Of a DNA stretch of 64,000 nucleotides, positions 25,623 to 34,912 are shown in pieces. Source of the stretch: Planctomycetota bacterium (GTDB lineage: Bacteria > Planctomycetota > Phycisphaerae > UBA1845); NCBI GenBank assembly GCA_016200265.1, contig JACQFE010000026.1:1-64000 (forward strand), read 5' to 3'. The notes beneath the pieces were generated by a model, which was not told where the DNA came from, did no database searches, and worked only from the letters and a program-made list of their open reading frames with translations. A program made the position numbers and the translations under genes. Within the stretch, counting starts at the first letter, position 1, and each line of letters begins with the position of its first letter.

Positions 25623-28412
25623 ATGGCTGAAGTACCAGTCGACATAGACGACGACAGTGTGGGCGCTGGAAATCGCGGTGGTAGTGGTGGCGACGACAAC
25701 GGCGGCTCGGGCGGTGATAGCACGCCCGGCGGGCCGGAGTCGATAGTTGATCATCGGCTGATTGAGGAGATGCAGGATTCGTACCTGACCTACTCGATGA
25801 GCGTGATCATGTCGCGGGCGTTGCCCGACGTGCGCGACGGGCTCAAGCCTTCGCAGCGGCGGATTCTGGTCGCGATGAACGACCTCAACCTGGGGCCGCG
25901 AGCGCAGACCAAGAAGTGTTCCAAAATCAGCGGCGATACCAGCGGTAACTATCACCCGCACGGCGACGCGGTCATTTATCCCACGCTCGTGCGGCTCGCT
26001 CAGCCGTGGAACATGCGGCAGCCGCTTATCGACGGCCAGGGCAACTTCGGCTCGATCGACGGCGATCCGCCGGCGGCCATGCGATACACCGAAGCCCGCA
26101 TGACCAATGCAGCCACGCTCATGCTCGACGATCTCGAGTATGAGACGGTCGATTTCATTCCCAACTACGACAATTCGCGGGAAGAGCCGACGGTTTTGCC
26201 GGGCAAATTCCCGAATCTGCTGGTCAACGGCACGACGGGCATCGCGGTGGGCATGGCCACGAACTTGCCGCCGCACAACGTCGGCGAAGTTTGCGACGCG
26301 CTGCTTCTTATACTCGACAAACCCGACGCTTCGCTGGCGGAATTATTGAGGGTCCTCCCCGCACCGGATTTTCCGACCGGCGGACAGATTTGCGGTCGGC
26401 GCGGCGTGGTGGACGCTTACAACACGGGTCGCGGAAGCGTGGTCATTCGCGGCAAGTGTCACGTCGAAGAGAGCAAGGCCGGCAAGAAAACGATCGTCAT
26501 CACCGAGCTGCCCTACGCGGTGCTGCGAAGCACGGTGACGGAGAAAATCGCCGAGGCCGTGAAGGCCGGCACGATTAAGGATGTGTCGGCGGTCAACGAC
26601 GCCTCGGATCGCAAGCACGACGTGTGGATCGAGATTGATCTGAAGCGCGACGCCAACGAAGACGTGATCATCAACCAGCTTTACGAATACACGCCGCTGC
26701 AATCCAGCTTCCACATCATGAACATCGCGCTGGTGGATCGGCAGCCGCGAACGCTCTCGCTCAAGCAGTTGCTGGGCCTGTACATCGATCATCGCAAGAA
26801 TGTGATTCGTCGGCGGACGCAGTTTCTGCTACGACGAGCGAAACAGAAGGCGCACATTCTGGAAGGTTTGATTCTCGCGGTCGGCGACATTGATGCGATC
26901 ATTGATTTGATCAAGAAGTCGCCAAATCCGGAGGCGGCCAAGGCGAGCTTGATGGCTCGACCGCTGCATTTCGGAAATATTCCCCCAGCCAAATTGACCT
27001 CGGGTGGCTACGTGATCGGCGGCCCGCAACAAACGATCCAACATGACTTGCTGCATCGCATCTTGCCCAAAGATTTCATTGCAAAGTACACGGCCGCGCC
27101 CCATCATCTGACGGCCGTCCAGGCGGGTGCAATTCTCGCGATGCAACTCCAGCGGCTCACGGGATTGGAGATTGAAAAGCTCGGCGAAGAGTATTCGCGG
27201 CTGGCGGAGGAAATCGCAGGCTATGAGCGAATCCTGGCCGACGAGCGACTCGTTCTCGATATCATTCGCGAAGACTTGCACGAGATGAAGGGGATGTTCC
27301 CCAGCAAGCGGCGCACGGAAATCGTCGAGGACGTCGGCGAATTCCGCATGGAAGAGCTGATCCCCGACGAGCAGGTCGTGGTTACGATCTCGCGCGAAGG
27401 CTACATCAAGCGGACGGATGTGGAGGAATATCGCAAGCAGGGTCGCGGCGGCAAAGGTGTTCGCGGCGGGGCGTCAAAAGAAGGCGACTTCCTCGAGCAC
27501 ATGTTCGTTGTTTCGACGCACGATTATCTGCTTTTCTTCACCGATCGTGGGCGCGTGTATTGGATGCGCGTGTTCGACTTGCCTTCGATGAATCGCACCG
27601 CACGGGGTCGGTCGATCGCGAATCTTCTGCAAATGCAACCCAATGAAGCCCATCGCGCGGTGTTGCCAGTCAAACAGTTCGAGGAATCATTCATCTTTTT
27701 CGCAACGGCCAAAGGTACCGTGAAGAAAACGGCGATGGCCGCGTTTAGCAATCCAAGACCGAGCGGCATCATCGCGATCGGTCTTGATCCCGATGACTCG
27801 CTCATCAACGTCGTGCGAACTACCGGTGACAATGAAATCGTGCTGGGCAGTCACGGTGGAATGGCCGTCCGCTTCCATGAAAATGGCGTTCGGGCGATGG
27901 GTCGCAGCGCCCACGGCGTTCGCGGCATGACGCTCGACGAGGGCGATGCAGTCGTATCGCTTGTTCCGATCAATCCTGGCATGTCGCTGCTGACCGTTTG
28001 TGAGAATGGTTACGGAAAACGAACCGACATCGAGGAATATCGCAAGACCCGGCGCGGCGGCAAAGGCGTCATCAACATCAAGACGACCGAACGAAATGGC
28101 AAGGTGGTGACAATTCTCGCCGTGGTCGATGACGACGAGCTTATGCTTATCACCGCCAACGGCATGATGCTCCGCACTGACTTGTCGGCGGTTCGCGAGA
28201 TCGGCCGGGCAACGCAGGGCGTACGACTGATCCGGCTTGATGAAACTGATCGAGTAGTGGCAGCGGCCAAGATCGCCAAAGAAGAGGGTGATGAGGATTC
28301 GGGTGCTTCAGTAGAGAACTCCGAGCCCAATAATGGCAACGCAACAGCCAGCGAACCCCCAGAGAGTGGAGAGGAATCAGCAAGTGACAGTGAGGCTGGA
28401 AACGGTGATTGA
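25623..28412 (+). CDS. gyrA: DNA gyrase subunit A
   Basis: The ATG at 25623 (GAGGA upstream) gives 929 aa; the frame is open further upstream but without homology. An unusual ~35-residue Gly/Asp-rich tail (GGSGGDDNGGSGG) precedes the normal start. Tyr155 in AAMRYTEARM is the catalytic Tyr122 equivalent. The quinolone-determining segment is HPHGDAVIYPTLV, with Ala116 and Pro120 at the positions of E. coli Ser83 and Asp87. The C-terminal beta-pinwheel carries the GyrA-box-like TRRGGKG, which wraps DNA for negative supercoiling. It acts with GyrB (not in window). Confidence 0.95.
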   Translation: MAEVPVDIDDDSVGAGNRGGSGGDDNGGSGGDSTPGGPESIVDHRLIEEMQDSYLTYSMSVIMSRALPDVRDGLKPSQRRILVAMNDLNLGPRAQTKKCSKISGDTSGNYHPHGDAVIYPTLVRLAQPWNMRQPLIDGQGNFGSIDGDPPAAMRYTEARMTNAATLMLDDLEYETVDFIPNYDNSREEPTVLPGKFPNLLVNGTTGIAVGMATNLPPHNVGEVCDALLLILDKPDASLAELLRVLPAPDFPTGGQICGRRGVVDAYNTGRGSVVIRGKCHVEESKAGKKTIVITELPYAVLRSTVTEKIAEAVKAGTIKDVSAVNDASDRKHDVWIEIDLKRDANEDVIINQLYEYTPLQSSFHIMNIALVDRQPRTLSLKQLLGLYIDHRKNVIRRRTQFLLRRAKQKAHILEGLILAVGDIDAIIDLIKKSPNPEAAKASLMARPLHFGNIPPAKLTSGGYVIGGPQQTIQHDLLHRILPKDFIAKYTAAPHHLTAVQAGAILAMQLQRLTGLEIEKLGEEYSRLAEEIAGYERILADERLVLDIIREDLHEMKGMFPSKRRTEIVEDVGEFRMEELIPDEQVVVTISREGYIKRTDVEEYRKQGRGGKGVRGGASKEGDFLEHMFVVSTHDYLLFFTDRGRVYWMRVFDLPSMNRTARGRSIANLLQMQPNEAHRAVLPVKQFEESFIFFATAKGTVKKTAMAAFSNPRPSGIIAIGLDPDDSLINVVRTTGDNEIVLGSHGGMAVRFHENGVRAMGRSAHGVRGMTLDEGDAVVSLVPINPGMSLLTVCENGYGKRTDIEEYRKTRRGGKGVINIKTTERNGKVVTILAVVDDDELMLITANGMMLRTDLSAVREIGRATQGVRLIRLDETDRVVAAAKIAKEEGDEDSGASVENSEPNNGNATASEPPESGEESASDSEAGNGD

Positions 28413-28570
28413 TAGGTATGTCTGGTGCGGTTTTCCGCCCGGCTGACGCGTATAATGGTGTAGGAAAATGAATCGGATACTGTAACTTGGCATCCTGCCT
28501 GGTTTGGCGAATAATAACGTTTGGGATTGTCGATAGTCTGTTAGGTCTTCACTCTCAAAGGACGACGACG

Positions 28571-29008
28571 ATGAGGCAAAATCGAATCATCGGGAGCAAC
28601 GGAATTCTCTGGGCCGCTGCTTTGATGTTTTCAATCTCGCAAGTGGCGTTTGGGCAGACCACACCAGTGCCGGGATCCGGTTCGCGCGGTGGTGTTCTGA
28701 TCACCGGGCAGCATCCATTTGACAACGTGACTGCCGGACTTGCGAACCGCGGTCCGGGACATATGGTCTCCCAGGGCGTCGCGGCAACCCAGGCTGCGGC
28801 GGATTTTGCTCGAAGCGCAATCACAATCACGGAAACGCTGCAGCCCTCTATTCAGGCAAAGGCCCTTGTAAGCTTAATTCAGGCACTGTTTGACGGGCTT
28901 AATCAGACGTTGCTGACTCTCGGAAATGCCTATCTTACGCGTTTGGGAATACCGCTGGGCAACAACGTCGTGGGTACAGTCACGGCACCGATACCAACTG
29001 TGCCGTGA
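28571..29008 (+). CDS. Secreted hypothetical protein
   Basis: A 145-aa protein from the ATG at 28571 with AAAGGA upstream and a signal peptide ending in AFGQ. The mature part has no repeats or Cys and is rich in Ala, Thr and Gly, with a helical stretch (SIQAKALVSLIQALFDGLNQ). No family recognised. Confidence 0.6.
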   Translation: MRQNRIIGSNGILWAAALMFSISQVAFGQTTPVPGSGSRGGVLITGQHPFDNVTAGLANRGPGHMVSQGVAATQAAADFARSAITITETLQPSIQAKALVSLIQALFDGLNQTLLTLGNAYLTRLGIPLGNNVVGTVTAPIPTVP

Positions 29009-29185
29009 GATTGGCTAGAGAAAACTCCACCCACGAATGACGCCCGAGTTGACTACGCAAATGTATTGTCGTCGCAATCCTGCTTCGGCGGACTCACATC
29101 TTCAGGGCGGAACTTACCTTTCAAATGCTACTGCATTGACCGTCGAGAAATTCGGATAGGCGACGATTTCCAAGTGAAGCCACGT

Positions 29186-29860
29186 TCACGGCCCGCGCCG
29201 GCCGCGACCGAATCCGCCGCCCGGTCCACCACCGCCTCCCGGTCCGGGCATTGGAATGCCGCGCTCAGTAGCCCGAGCTTGCACCGCGGAAAAATAGGCC
29301 ATGTGTTCGGCTCGCTGATCCGGGTTTGCTGATTCAGATCGTTCCTTGCGTTCTTGTTCGGACATCCCCGCGAACCCGCCGCGGCCGCCATTCGGACCTC
29401 CGCCATTGGCCCCGCCCGCGCCGTCAGCTTTTTGTTCTTTCTCGCGTTCCTTGCGATCCTGCTCCCATTGCTTCATGCGGGCTTGCATCTCGTCCAGATG
29501 CTTATCGAGCACGGCGTACTTTTCGTCCGGCGTCTTGGCGTTCATGAATTCCTTGACGTGTGCGTCCATCTGTTGACGCCAGACATCGCGCATGTTGCGA
29601 TATGCCTGTTGACGCTGGGCGTCGGTCAGGCTTTCGCTGTCCACGGCCTCTCGAAACGAACGCATGCCACCTCCGCCGTTAACCACATTTTGCGTGATTC
29701 CTTCGACCGTCAGATCATGCGGCAATTCAACCGCCTTTGCCGCCTTGGCATGATTTCGCGAATTGACGATCAATGCCGTGGCCCCGCCGCCCAACACCAA
29801 TGTCCCCGTGACAATCGTTACCCAAAACGCCGTTGAATTGTGAGATTGCTTGCTAAGCAT
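29186..29860 (-). CDS. Membrane-anchored helical protein with Gly-rich tail
   Basis: A 224-aa protein: one N-terminal membrane helix (VTIVTGTLVLGGGATALIV), then a helical charged region with many Lys, Glu and Gln (LTDAQRQQAYRNMRDVWRQQ) that looks like a coiled coil. A Gly/Pro/Arg-rich C-terminus ends it. The layout resembles small periplasmic Spy/CpxP-type sensors anchored in the membrane, but the LTxxQ signature is only weakly kept. Function unknown. Confidence 0.65.
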   Translation of the reverse strand: MLSKQSHNSTAFWVTIVTGTLVLGGGATALIVNSRNHAKAAKAVELPHDLTVEGITQNVVNGGGGMRSFREAVDSESLTDAQRQQAYRNMRDVWRQQMDAHVKEFMNAKTPDEKYAVLDKHLDEMQARMKQWEQDRKEREKEQKADGAGGANGGGPNGGRGGFAGMSEQERKERSESANPDQRAEHMAYFSAVQARATERGIPMPGPGGGGGPGGGFGRGRRGP

Positions 29861-29890
29861 GATTTTCCTCCTTCAGTGAGAGGGTTCTGA

Positions 29891-30472
29891 CTAGTGCTCG
29901 TAATCGGTCACATGGCCGTCGCTGTATAAATAACGCCGAGCGCCCTTTGTGCCACCTTTGCCATGAAAATTATCGAAATCCCGCAGAATCCAAACCGTGT
30001 TTTCCGCGACGGGATCGCGAAGCATCCTGCTCGCTTGTGTCGCGGATTCGCTCGCAGTGAGCCCGGCGAGCTGGATTCGATACTCGTAACTTGTGCGTTC
30101 GGATTCGAAATAGCTCTTGCCGGCGTTTGGAGCCGGCCGGGCATTACCGCTCGTGTCCTTGGGACAATGAAACACATTGATATCCGAAACGCGCTTGCTC
30201 AACAGGTCGCCGATCGAAAGTCCCGGCGGCTTGGGCAGCGGCGCGGGCGTAATGGACGGCATATACGACACGGCCGGATAACGATCGCCCGTGTCGTTCA
30301 TGTAATCACGAAGGGCAACGCCGATCCCTCGGAGATTGGATGCGCAGACGGCGCGATTGGCCTGGGTGCGTGCTCGCGAGACCGCGGGCATAAGAATTGC
30401 CATGAGAGCAGCAATGATGGCAATCACTACAAGCAATTCAATGAGAGTGAAGGCTCTCGAAGTTCGGTTCAT
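29891..30472 (-). CDS. Pseudopilin-like protein (planctomycete type)
   Basis: A 193-aa protein from the ATG at 30472. The leader [20 protein letters not shown] holds the type IV prepilin peptidase site before Phe with Glu at +5, followed by a hydrophobic helix. The remainder has the [24 protein letters not shown] pattern and an H-x-Gly head ending seen in the very numerous planctomycete pseudopilin-like (DUF1559-related) proteins. It is probably processed by PilD and placed in a type II secretion or pilus-like structure. Confidence 0.85.
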   Translation of the reverse strand: MNRTSRAFTLIELLVVIAIIAALMAILMPAVSRARTQANRAVCASNLRGIGVALRDYMNDTGDRYPAVSYMPSITPAPLPKPPGLSIGDLLSKRVSDINVFHCPKDTSGNARPAPNAGKSYFESERTSYEYRIQLAGLTASESATQASRMLRDPVAENTVWILRDFDNFHGKGGTKGARRYLYSDGHVTDYEH

Positions 30473-30650
30473 ACAACTTGCTCGGGATCCGCCGACCAAC
30501 ACCGCGTCGGACTAACATCGTAACAGGCGCGCAGATTCCCGCGCCAACCGCCTGCATTCTAACAGACTTAACAACTATGAGCTCAACTTATTGCGGTAAG
30601 AAACCGTCAATTGAAAGCCCCTATCGCCGCTTGCGTTATCCCCCACCTCC

Positions 30651-31442
30651 CTATTCCTTGTAACAAACGCAATAAATCGCACCGCGCAACGGCTCTTTCA
30701 AAAGTTCATCCGAACTCGAACACAGTCGTCCATCTTCAAGTTGATGCGCCGAGGCAATGAATCGAATCCGAAAGCCGGCTGCCGACAATTCGCTTATGGC
30801 CTCTTCCGCGCGGAACCAACGCACATACGGACCGGAGTCCCACAAGGCCCGGCGATTGAACCGGCCACCGAGCTTCAGCCACGGCCAGGTTTGAATGTCG
30901 CGACGAACGCCGCAGACAAATCGCAGCAGCCGCAAATAATTTCGAAATGCCCGGTAAATCGGGATCTGCGAGCGCGACTCGTGCGCCAGAAAGGAAAACA
31001 GCGCTGGACCACCGGGTTTCAGAATGCGGAATGCTTCCGTCATCGCCCGCCGCCGCCCCTCCGGACTCTCGATCAAGCTGATGATCTGTTGCAGGTAGAT
31101 GATTTGATCGAACGATTCATCGCCGTACGCAAGCTGAGTCGCGTCTTGCACGGAGAGTTTGAGGAATCGATGTCGATCCCGCGTTCGCGCTGCCCGCACC
31201 ATGCCGGGAACAAAATCGAATCCATGGAGCTTGCGGAATCCAAGCTCGCCCAAGCCGAAGAGAATTCGACCGCCGCCTGTACCGGCCTCTACCGTGTGTG
31301 CATCAGATTTGAGGAAATTCCTAAGAAGATAGGCTTCTGATGGTTCAAGCCCAATCCGTTCCACCCAGGATTCGAGCTCGACGGAGCCATAGATTTCGCG
31401 GCTGCCGCGTGGCGATTCGGATGTCGTCAATTGTGGCTCCAT
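30651..31442 (-). CDS. Class I SAM-dependent methyltransferase
   Basis: A 263-aa methyltransferase with SAM motif I VEAGTGGGRILFGLGELG, a following acidic residue in GFDFVPGM, motif II-like ESFDQIIYLQ and motif III LKPGGPALFSFL. The substrate cannot be read from the sequence. The C-terminal part with WPWLKLGGRFNRRALW may bind it. It stands alone, with no clear operon partner. Confidence 0.85.
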   Translation of the reverse strand: MEPQLTTSESPRGSREIYGSVELESWVERIGLEPSEAYLLRNFLKSDAHTVEAGTGGGRILFGLGELGFRKLHGFDFVPGMVRAARTRDRHRFLKLSVQDATQLAYGDESFDQIIYLQQIISLIESPEGRRRAMTEAFRILKPGGPALFSFLAHESRSQIPIYRAFRNYLRLLRFVCGVRRDIQTWPWLKLGGRFNRRALWDSGPYVRWFRAEEAISELSAAGFRIRFIASAHQLEDGRLCSSSDELLKEPLRGAIYCVCYKE

Positions 31443-31844
31443 TAGGCTCGTGTTCCTCCGATTCCGAACTCATCGGTATAATGGGGTTTTGCCCGCGAAA
31501 TACAAGAAATCCATGCGAACTCAGAAATCGGAACCATTGATCGAAGAGAATTCCTCAAAAGGCTTCCTCCTGTGGCGAACAATGTGATGAATTGTTGTGA
31601 CATGTCTTCGAAGATCGCATACCACCTACAATCCGACGATTTGGTTCCTGGATCCATCCACAATGTTCATACCGGACTTCTTTGGGCGGGAAAACTCTTC
31701 CTTGAGCTAACTCCAGCCAAGTCTAATGCGTTGAGCCGGCTTGAAGATTATTTCCTAAACCTCCACGCGCAATAGCCTTGCCTTTTTCCCTCAAAGTATG
31801 CATAATTCGTGTTGCAAGTTAAGTCTTGCAGTGAGGGTAGGTAG
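31443..31844. other. Gap without recognised gene
   Basis: This 402-bp stretch lies between two divergent genes. Short frames on both strands show no family, signal peptide or good ribosome site. It must hold the promoters of both neighbours. Confidence 0.4.
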
Positions 31845-32312
31845 ATGGCCACATTTCATCGGTGGGGCAGAGCCTTGTCGCTTACGGCATTACTTCCGAT
31901 ATTGCTGTTTAGGAGCGCCGCCGGCGAATCGCTGGTTCTGCATCAGCATGGTGTTCGAGGCGCGCATCTGCATTTTCTCGATGATTGCGAACTTTCATCC
32001 GGCGCCGCCGGATCACCCCAATTCGGACATGGCGAGAGTCCAACGCCCCCGTCCCTGATCGTCTTGGAAGACGTACGCATTCTACTCGTCGTTTCGATCG
32101 GATCGATCGTCGTCATAACGCCTCAGAGCACCAGCGACGAATCAAACGAGCTGTCCGTTTCTATTGACTGGTCACCGCTTTCCGTCGCCGCGTCAATCGT
32201 TGAATTTCAAGGGTACCCCGCGTCGTTACTCCTCGCGTTGGGTGTGCCGCCCAAAGTCGGCCACGCCGCCGTTTCCGGAATTGTTCTGCGAAACCACGCT
32301 CTCCTCGTGTAG
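31845..32312 (+). CDS. Secreted hypothetical protein with His-rich start
   Basis: A 155-aa protein from an ATG with an AGGTAG site, with a clear signal peptide ending around SAAGE. The mature protein begins with a His-rich LVLHQHGVRGAHLHFLDDCE stretch that could bind metal. Further on, residues 75-105 are strongly hydrophobic. No family recognised; this may be one of several planctomycete-specific exported proteins. Confidence 0.55.
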   Translation: MATFHRWGRALSLTALLPILLFRSAAGESLVLHQHGVRGAHLHFLDDCELSSGAAGSPQFGHGESPTPPSLIVLEDVRILLVVSIGSIVVITPQSTSDESNELSVSIDWSPLSVAASIVEFQGYPASLLLALGVPPKVGHAAVSGIVLRNHALLV

Positions 32313-32518
32313 CGCACAATCCTTGCCGGAGATTTGCACCGCTGTGGAAGGTTCACGCTGCGCGAATCTCCATTCACCGCTCTCCAAAGAGACTCTGATC
32401 CGCGTCGACGTACCGAATGTGTGTTTTAAACGGTGCGCGTCAAACTCCTGGCAACAATTGCTTGACGCGTCCGGCTTCGGCGTCCTCAGACGTCGTGGTT
32501 TTCAAGGGGAATTTCACC

Positions 32519-33511
32519 ATGCTACGTGCCAAAAGCAAACCAGTTACGTTTACCAAATTCACCATATTCCTCGCGGCGTATCTTCAGTTCGGCACTTACG
32601 CCAACGCCGCGACGATCCAGACCATCGGCGCTGGATCGGCCGTGACGTCCATCGACCGCTCAGCGACCTTTGGCACGCTCACATCGAGCAACGTCGTTCA
32701 TCTGGACACGTACTCCGAAGGCGGCCTGAGCATTACCACCTCCGGCGATAGCTGGGCCGCAGATACAGATATCACCTGGCTGACAACTTTCGATCCATTC
32801 CATGGAGCGAACAGCCCCGACCGCGCGTTCTACTCCATCGCCTGGGGGAATGAGGATTGGGTAACCATCAAGACTACCGATTCCAGGAAGCTCTTCGGCG
32901 TCGAATTCATGTATGGCAACGGTTGGACCATGGGACAGATGCCATACCCCTGGGGCAATAACGGTGGAATCGTGGATTGGCAGTCGTGGAACGGCGACTC
33001 CATGTCTTACTCTGGAAGCGTTGGAGGCATGCAGGTCCTGGAGATGGGAACGATTCTCGGGTTTTACGACCCGGCTGGGTTTGATCGAATGCTGGTGCGC
33101 TGCACACACCCTCAGAGCGGCAATCCGCTTCTCCAAGTCATTGCGCTCGACAATCTGAATGTCCAGCTAAGCGATTGCAGCGGCGTCAACCAATGCTCTG
33201 GCAACGGAGCGTGTGTCACCACGAACACATGCTCCTGCAACGCCGGCTGGACCGGACCAAGTTGTGCTACGGCAACCTGCACGGCCGTCAGCAACTGTTT
33301 CGGTCACGGCGTCTGCGTCGCTCCGGACACCTGCCAATGCGGCATGCAATGGATCGGCCCCAGTTGCTCGACGGGGCCGATTCCTGCGGTCTCAACATGG
33401 GGGATGGCCGTGCTGTCTCTGGCGACACTGGCCCTGGGAACTTTGGTCATGACAAGACGCATCGGTGAAGGGCGAATGTCGGATGCGTCTTCAATTCGAA
33501 TTGGATTTTAA
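32519..33511 (+). CDS. Secreted protein with EGF-like repeats and IPTL-type sorting end
   Basis: The ATG at 32519 (AAGGGG upstream) gives 330 aa with a signal peptide ending near ANA. The N-terminal ~190 residues form a beta-rich domain (WLTTFDPFHGANSPDR). Two EGF-like repeats follow with Cys pairs (CSGNGACVTTNTCSCNAGW and CFGHGVCVAPDTCQCGMQW). The C-terminus has IPAVSTWG, a hydrophobic helix and an Arg-rich tail, a variant of the IPTL-CTERM signal handled by exosortase-like enzymes. Surface anchoring is inferred. Confidence 0.78.
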   Translation: MLRAKSKPVTFTKFTIFLAAYLQFGTYANAATIQTIGAGSAVTSIDRSATFGTLTSSNVVHLDTYSEGGLSITTSGDSWAADTDITWLTTFDPFHGANSPDRAFYSIAWGNEDWVTIKTTDSRKLFGVEFMYGNGWTMGQMPYPWGNNGGIVDWQSWNGDSMSYSGSVGGMQVLEMGTILGFYDPAGFDRMLVRCTHPQSGNPLLQVIALDNLNVQLSDCSGVNQCSGNGACVTTNTCSCNAGWTGPSCATATCTAVSNCFGHGVCVAPDTCQCGMQWIGPSCSTGPIPAVSTWGMAVLSLATLALGTLVMTRRIGEGRMSDASSIRIGF

Positions 33512-33529
33512 GAACAAAGGAGAGGATTC

Positions 33530-34483
33530 ATGCCATCACAAAGGACAAACATCAGTGTCTGCGGTCCCATGCTAATCGCGTTACTGACGTCAGCATCCGA
33601 AGCATCCATCGTGTTTTCCCGCGCACCTGGCCCATCCGGCGGACTGGTCGTTTCGTCCTGGGTCGATCCGGACGGCAGCGACTCCGACATGTACGCCTAC
33701 GACAGCTTAATCGTTGGATATAACGCAACGATCACCGAAGTGCATTGGCGCGGCGGGTACACGCAGGGCGCTTTTGGCGGACACGTGACGAATTTTACGG
33801 TGACGTTTTTTGATTCCATTCCGGGAGGATCGCAGCCGCACCTGGGGAACCCCCAACTGGAAGACACGGTCCCCACGTATCTCGCGAAATACTGGGTAGG
33901 CAGCAACGCCGGTGAGACGTTCTTCGGCACGGTCGGCGGCACGTCAATGTATGACTATGCGTTCATTCTGCCGACGCCATTCCTTGCCACGGCGGGCACC
34001 AAGTATTGGTTGCGCATTGAGGGGTCGCAAAATACGTACCCCGATTGGGGCATTGCAGTGGGGACATTCGATGACGGCCGGTATTTTCGATTCAGTACCG
34101 GCCTGGCGATGTTTCAGTTCATCCCCCAGGGTGACACCGCATTTACACTGCTGAACGCGTTACCGACATACACGATTACGACGAGCGCGTCGCCCATTTC
34201 AGGAGGCAGCATCACGGGAGCGGGCGATTATTCTTCGGGAGCGCCGGTGTCGCTCACGGCGACTCCCAGTCCGGGCTATGCATTTTTGAGCTGGAAGGAA
34301 AATGGCGTGCAAGTGAGCACGTCGGCCGTTTACAACTTCACCGCCTCCGCCAATCGAACGCTGGTAGCCAACTTTGCCCCGGTCGTGCCCGCGCTGTCAG
34401 GACTCGGAGTTGCGGTCATGACCGGCCTCATTGTGGTTGGTGGCGCTTGGGTCGCTTGGAAACGATCGTGCCGTTTGTCATAA
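33530..34483 (+). CDS. Secreted protein with InlB-type repeat domain and membrane anchor
   Basis: A 317-aa protein 18 bases after the previous gene with a GGAGAGGA site, so the two are probably co-transcribed. It has a short signal peptide and a ~190-residue beta-sandwich-like region with many aromatic residues (YWLRIEGSQNTYPDW). A bacterial repeat domain of the InlB_B_2 type follows (TITTSASPISGGSITGAG, PGYAFLSWKENG, TLVANF). A membrane helix and basic tail (VAWKRSCRLS) end it. The tail resembles a weakened sorting signal. Function unknown. Confidence 0.75.
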   Translation: MPSQRTNISVCGPMLIALLTSASEASIVFSRAPGPSGGLVVSSWVDPDGSDSDMYAYDSLIVGYNATITEVHWRGGYTQGAFGGHVTNFTVTFFDSIPGGSQPHLGNPQLEDTVPTYLAKYWVGSNAGETFFGTVGGTSMYDYAFILPTPFLATAGTKYWLRIEGSQNTYPDWGIAVGTFDDGRYFRFSTGLAMFQFIPQGDTAFTLLNALPTYTITTSASPISGGSITGAGDYSSGAPVSLTATPSPGYAFLSWKENGVQVSTSAVYNFTASANRTLVANFAPVVPALSGLGVAVMTGLIVVGGAWVAWKRSCRLS

Positions 34484-34912
34484 TCCGGAGCCATTGCCGA
34501 GGATCGATTTCTCGCTTCTGCACCGCTCGAATCGAAATCCGAAGGGCTTGGGGTGGTAAACAACGCGGCATTGAGGGCTGCCCTGCCGATGCAGAACAGG
34601 TGGCAAGTCGTGGCGAAATTCGCGTGACAACGACAGAAATTGAAGGCCGTTCCCGATCGTGGACGTGTGAGTTGTTGGAGGGCATGCCGTCGCAAGTCGG
34701 CGCCATGCTGCGAACCGGCGTTTGCCGATGGGTCGCCCCTTTAGTTAGAATGCCAGTTGTGCGACACCTCGCTCCCGCACGAGGCTCCCTGCACACGGAG
34801 TTCTGTGCGGGCACAGACGGTGTTTCGATAAGCCAAGACTTGCGTGTTCAACGCGGGTGCCGCCGGCGATCGGTGTCGCTCCCCTGGCGGACCAGGGTCT
34901 GCAATCGATGTC
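34484..34912. other. Gap before the hybrid kinase
   Basis: A 429-bp stretch between the secreted-protein pair and the kinase. Reading frames on both strands look like chance; no RNA or repeat is evident. Confidence 0.4.
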
